Assembly (NCBI GenBank): GCA_963966185.1
Contig: CAWZYM010000409.1
Span: 517,501 to 581,500 of the forward strand
Direction: 5' to 3'
Origin: Rhabditoides inermis
Lineage: Eukaryota; Nematoda; Chromadorea; Rhabditida; Rhabditidae
Length of the DNA: 64,000 nucleotides
The notes beneath the pieces were generated by a model, which was not told the origin of the DNA, did not search any database, and was given only the letters and a program-made list of their open reading frames with translations. Each line of letters starts with the position of its first letter. Position 1 is the stretch's first letter. The translations under genes and the position numbers were made by a program. Below, piece by piece: positions 62,831-64,000 of this stretch.

Positions 62831-64000
62831 ATATAAAATTTGCTATGGTCCTTGTTTGTTTGTCTGTCCGGGCACGCAGCTCAGTGACCATTGCACCATC
62901 GAAGTTCATACTGTAAACTTAACATTGTTCTTGTTACCGCATGCAATCGTGTCTTTTTCATAAGCTTACCTCTACTTACCGTATGACTTTACTAAGAACT
63001 TGACATAGCCTGAAAAACTTTTCACCCATATGCTCAGTCCATGTTTCAAGATACGGGTCTCATACTCTAAACTTAAAATTGGCACACTATAATGACTTGA
63101 CACACGTCACTAGAACTCATTCCGATAACTCCTTATATGGGTTTATATAGAATTTCCAAAATTTCAGAGGAACATAACTCAAGACTGAAGAGACATTTCA
63201 CACTCAAACTACAAACTTAAGATCAACTAATCACTCTTAACAGACACACGTTAACATAGGTCCCTATCTCATTTCCTTAAATGAGTTCACTAACAACTCG
63301 GTCCACTTCTATGTAAACCTACCTTCAAACCTAATATTTTGTCATGAAACTTGCAAAGTAACATGACCCTTGCATGTTATTTACAGTTTTACAGTTTCAT
63401 TTTGAAATACCAGTTCAAAAAAGTTTTACAGCATTTTTCATTTTCTGACAGGATCAATCAGGTAAGATGCAAAACGCAAAAACCTTGAATATCTTTGTTA
63501 GTTTTGAAGTCTAAAATTTCAAACTTTTGCTGAACATAGAAGACAATTGGCCGTTCACACCATTTCAATTTCAAGTGAAACACTCGTTCCGTTTTTAAAA
63601 TATAATTATTCAAATTTTCGTCGAAATTTTATATTTTTGATTATTACTTCTTTCATATTCAATATTAATTTTTCATATTTTTATGGTAAATCAGTCTCTA
63701 TGACACCATTAACATAAACATTTATGCTCAACTCTATTACTGAAATTAAAAATCATATTTCATGTTTCACTAGATCAACTACAATCTCTTACTATATGAG
63801 AGTTGAGACCTGCATTTTGCAATTTAATTCATAACTCAAAAACTAATATTTAATGACAGAGATTCAGATTTTTAGCTTCACTGTAGAAGGATTTGACTTT
63901 TTCAAAAAACCTCGATTTTCAACTAAATGTGGCTCATTTTTGCAGTTGAGCATATGACCGCTGACAGGATCAATCAGGTAAGATGCAAAACGTAAAATAC
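62831..64000 (+). repeat. Family B body 19 (partial)
   Basis: Copy of bodies 3 and 10, cut by the window end. One difference is AATCAGGTAAGATGC where the others have AATCACGTAAGATGC near 63,465. Confidence 0.9.

Larger units (their letters stand above)
58845..64000. repeat. Long duplicated block, copy 3 (runs off window)
   Basis: Near-identical to 39,785 onward at offset 19,060, changing to 19,030 after a 30-bp deletion in cluster 18. It continues past the window end. Confidence 0.93.

Overview
The window is almost entirely repeat DNA. I find no protein-coding gene, rRNA or tRNA that I can support in 64 kb. Nested tandem repeats, long CT, GA and ATT microsatellites, a short inverted-repeat transposon with a target-site duplication, and the absence of operon-like coding all indicate a eukaryotic nuclear genome, most likely heterochromatic or satellite DNA of an invertebrate. 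The lineage cannot be fixed from the sequence.

Region I (1-25,755) is repeat family A, a higher-order satellite. Each unit has five parts: (1) a tandem array of ~139-bp monomers, sometimes replaced by a ~110-bp sub-family; (2) a ~250-bp tail; (3) a 21-nt hairpin with arms CTAGCGCGC/GCGCGCTAG; (4) an 'AAAATGCCCTATGG' box followed by a ~850-bp core; (5) CT-rich microsatellites. There are seven cores and eight tail hairpins. A 550-bp inverted-repeat element with an exact 11-bp target-site duplication interrupts one array (10,983-11,532), and a ~215-bp ATT tract interrupts another (18,944-19,158).

Region II (25,756-64,000) is family B: head-to-tail AT-rich bodies of 0.6-3 kb, most separated by a ~106-bp G+C-rich cluster of GAA-loop hairpins, then a short GCCCTGGCAGGGC hairpin and a TATATAAAATTTGCTATGG box. 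Bodies are rich in GTAAACA/TGTTTAC motifs and in a degenerate phrase of the type ATAACTC...ACTTGGTAC. One block of at least 4.7 kb occurs three times at near identity (about 27.0-31.7, 41.0-45.8 and 60.1-64.0 kb; the last two copies are paired over more than 5 kb), and a 1.9-kb block occurs twice. A 129-bp array carrying an ATTTGCAT octamer (about 49.7-51.47 and 55.35-55.5 kb) surrounds a 20-unit purine-rich satellite (51.47-55.35 kb).

The most unusual signal is structural. Two families with unrelated bodies share one hairpin grammar: GC stems closed by a G-N-A triloop (GAA, GGA, GTA) and interrupted by purine-purine internal loops that could form sheared G.A pairs (GGA/GGA in family A, GA/GA in family B). 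In both families the CTAGCG...CGCTAG hairpin is followed by an AAAAT..(G/C)CTATGG box. Loop changes keep the G and A, several stem changes are compensatory, and large duplications begin or end at these hairpins. This suggests that the hairpins are functional or recombinogenic module boundaries. That is inference from the sequence alone.
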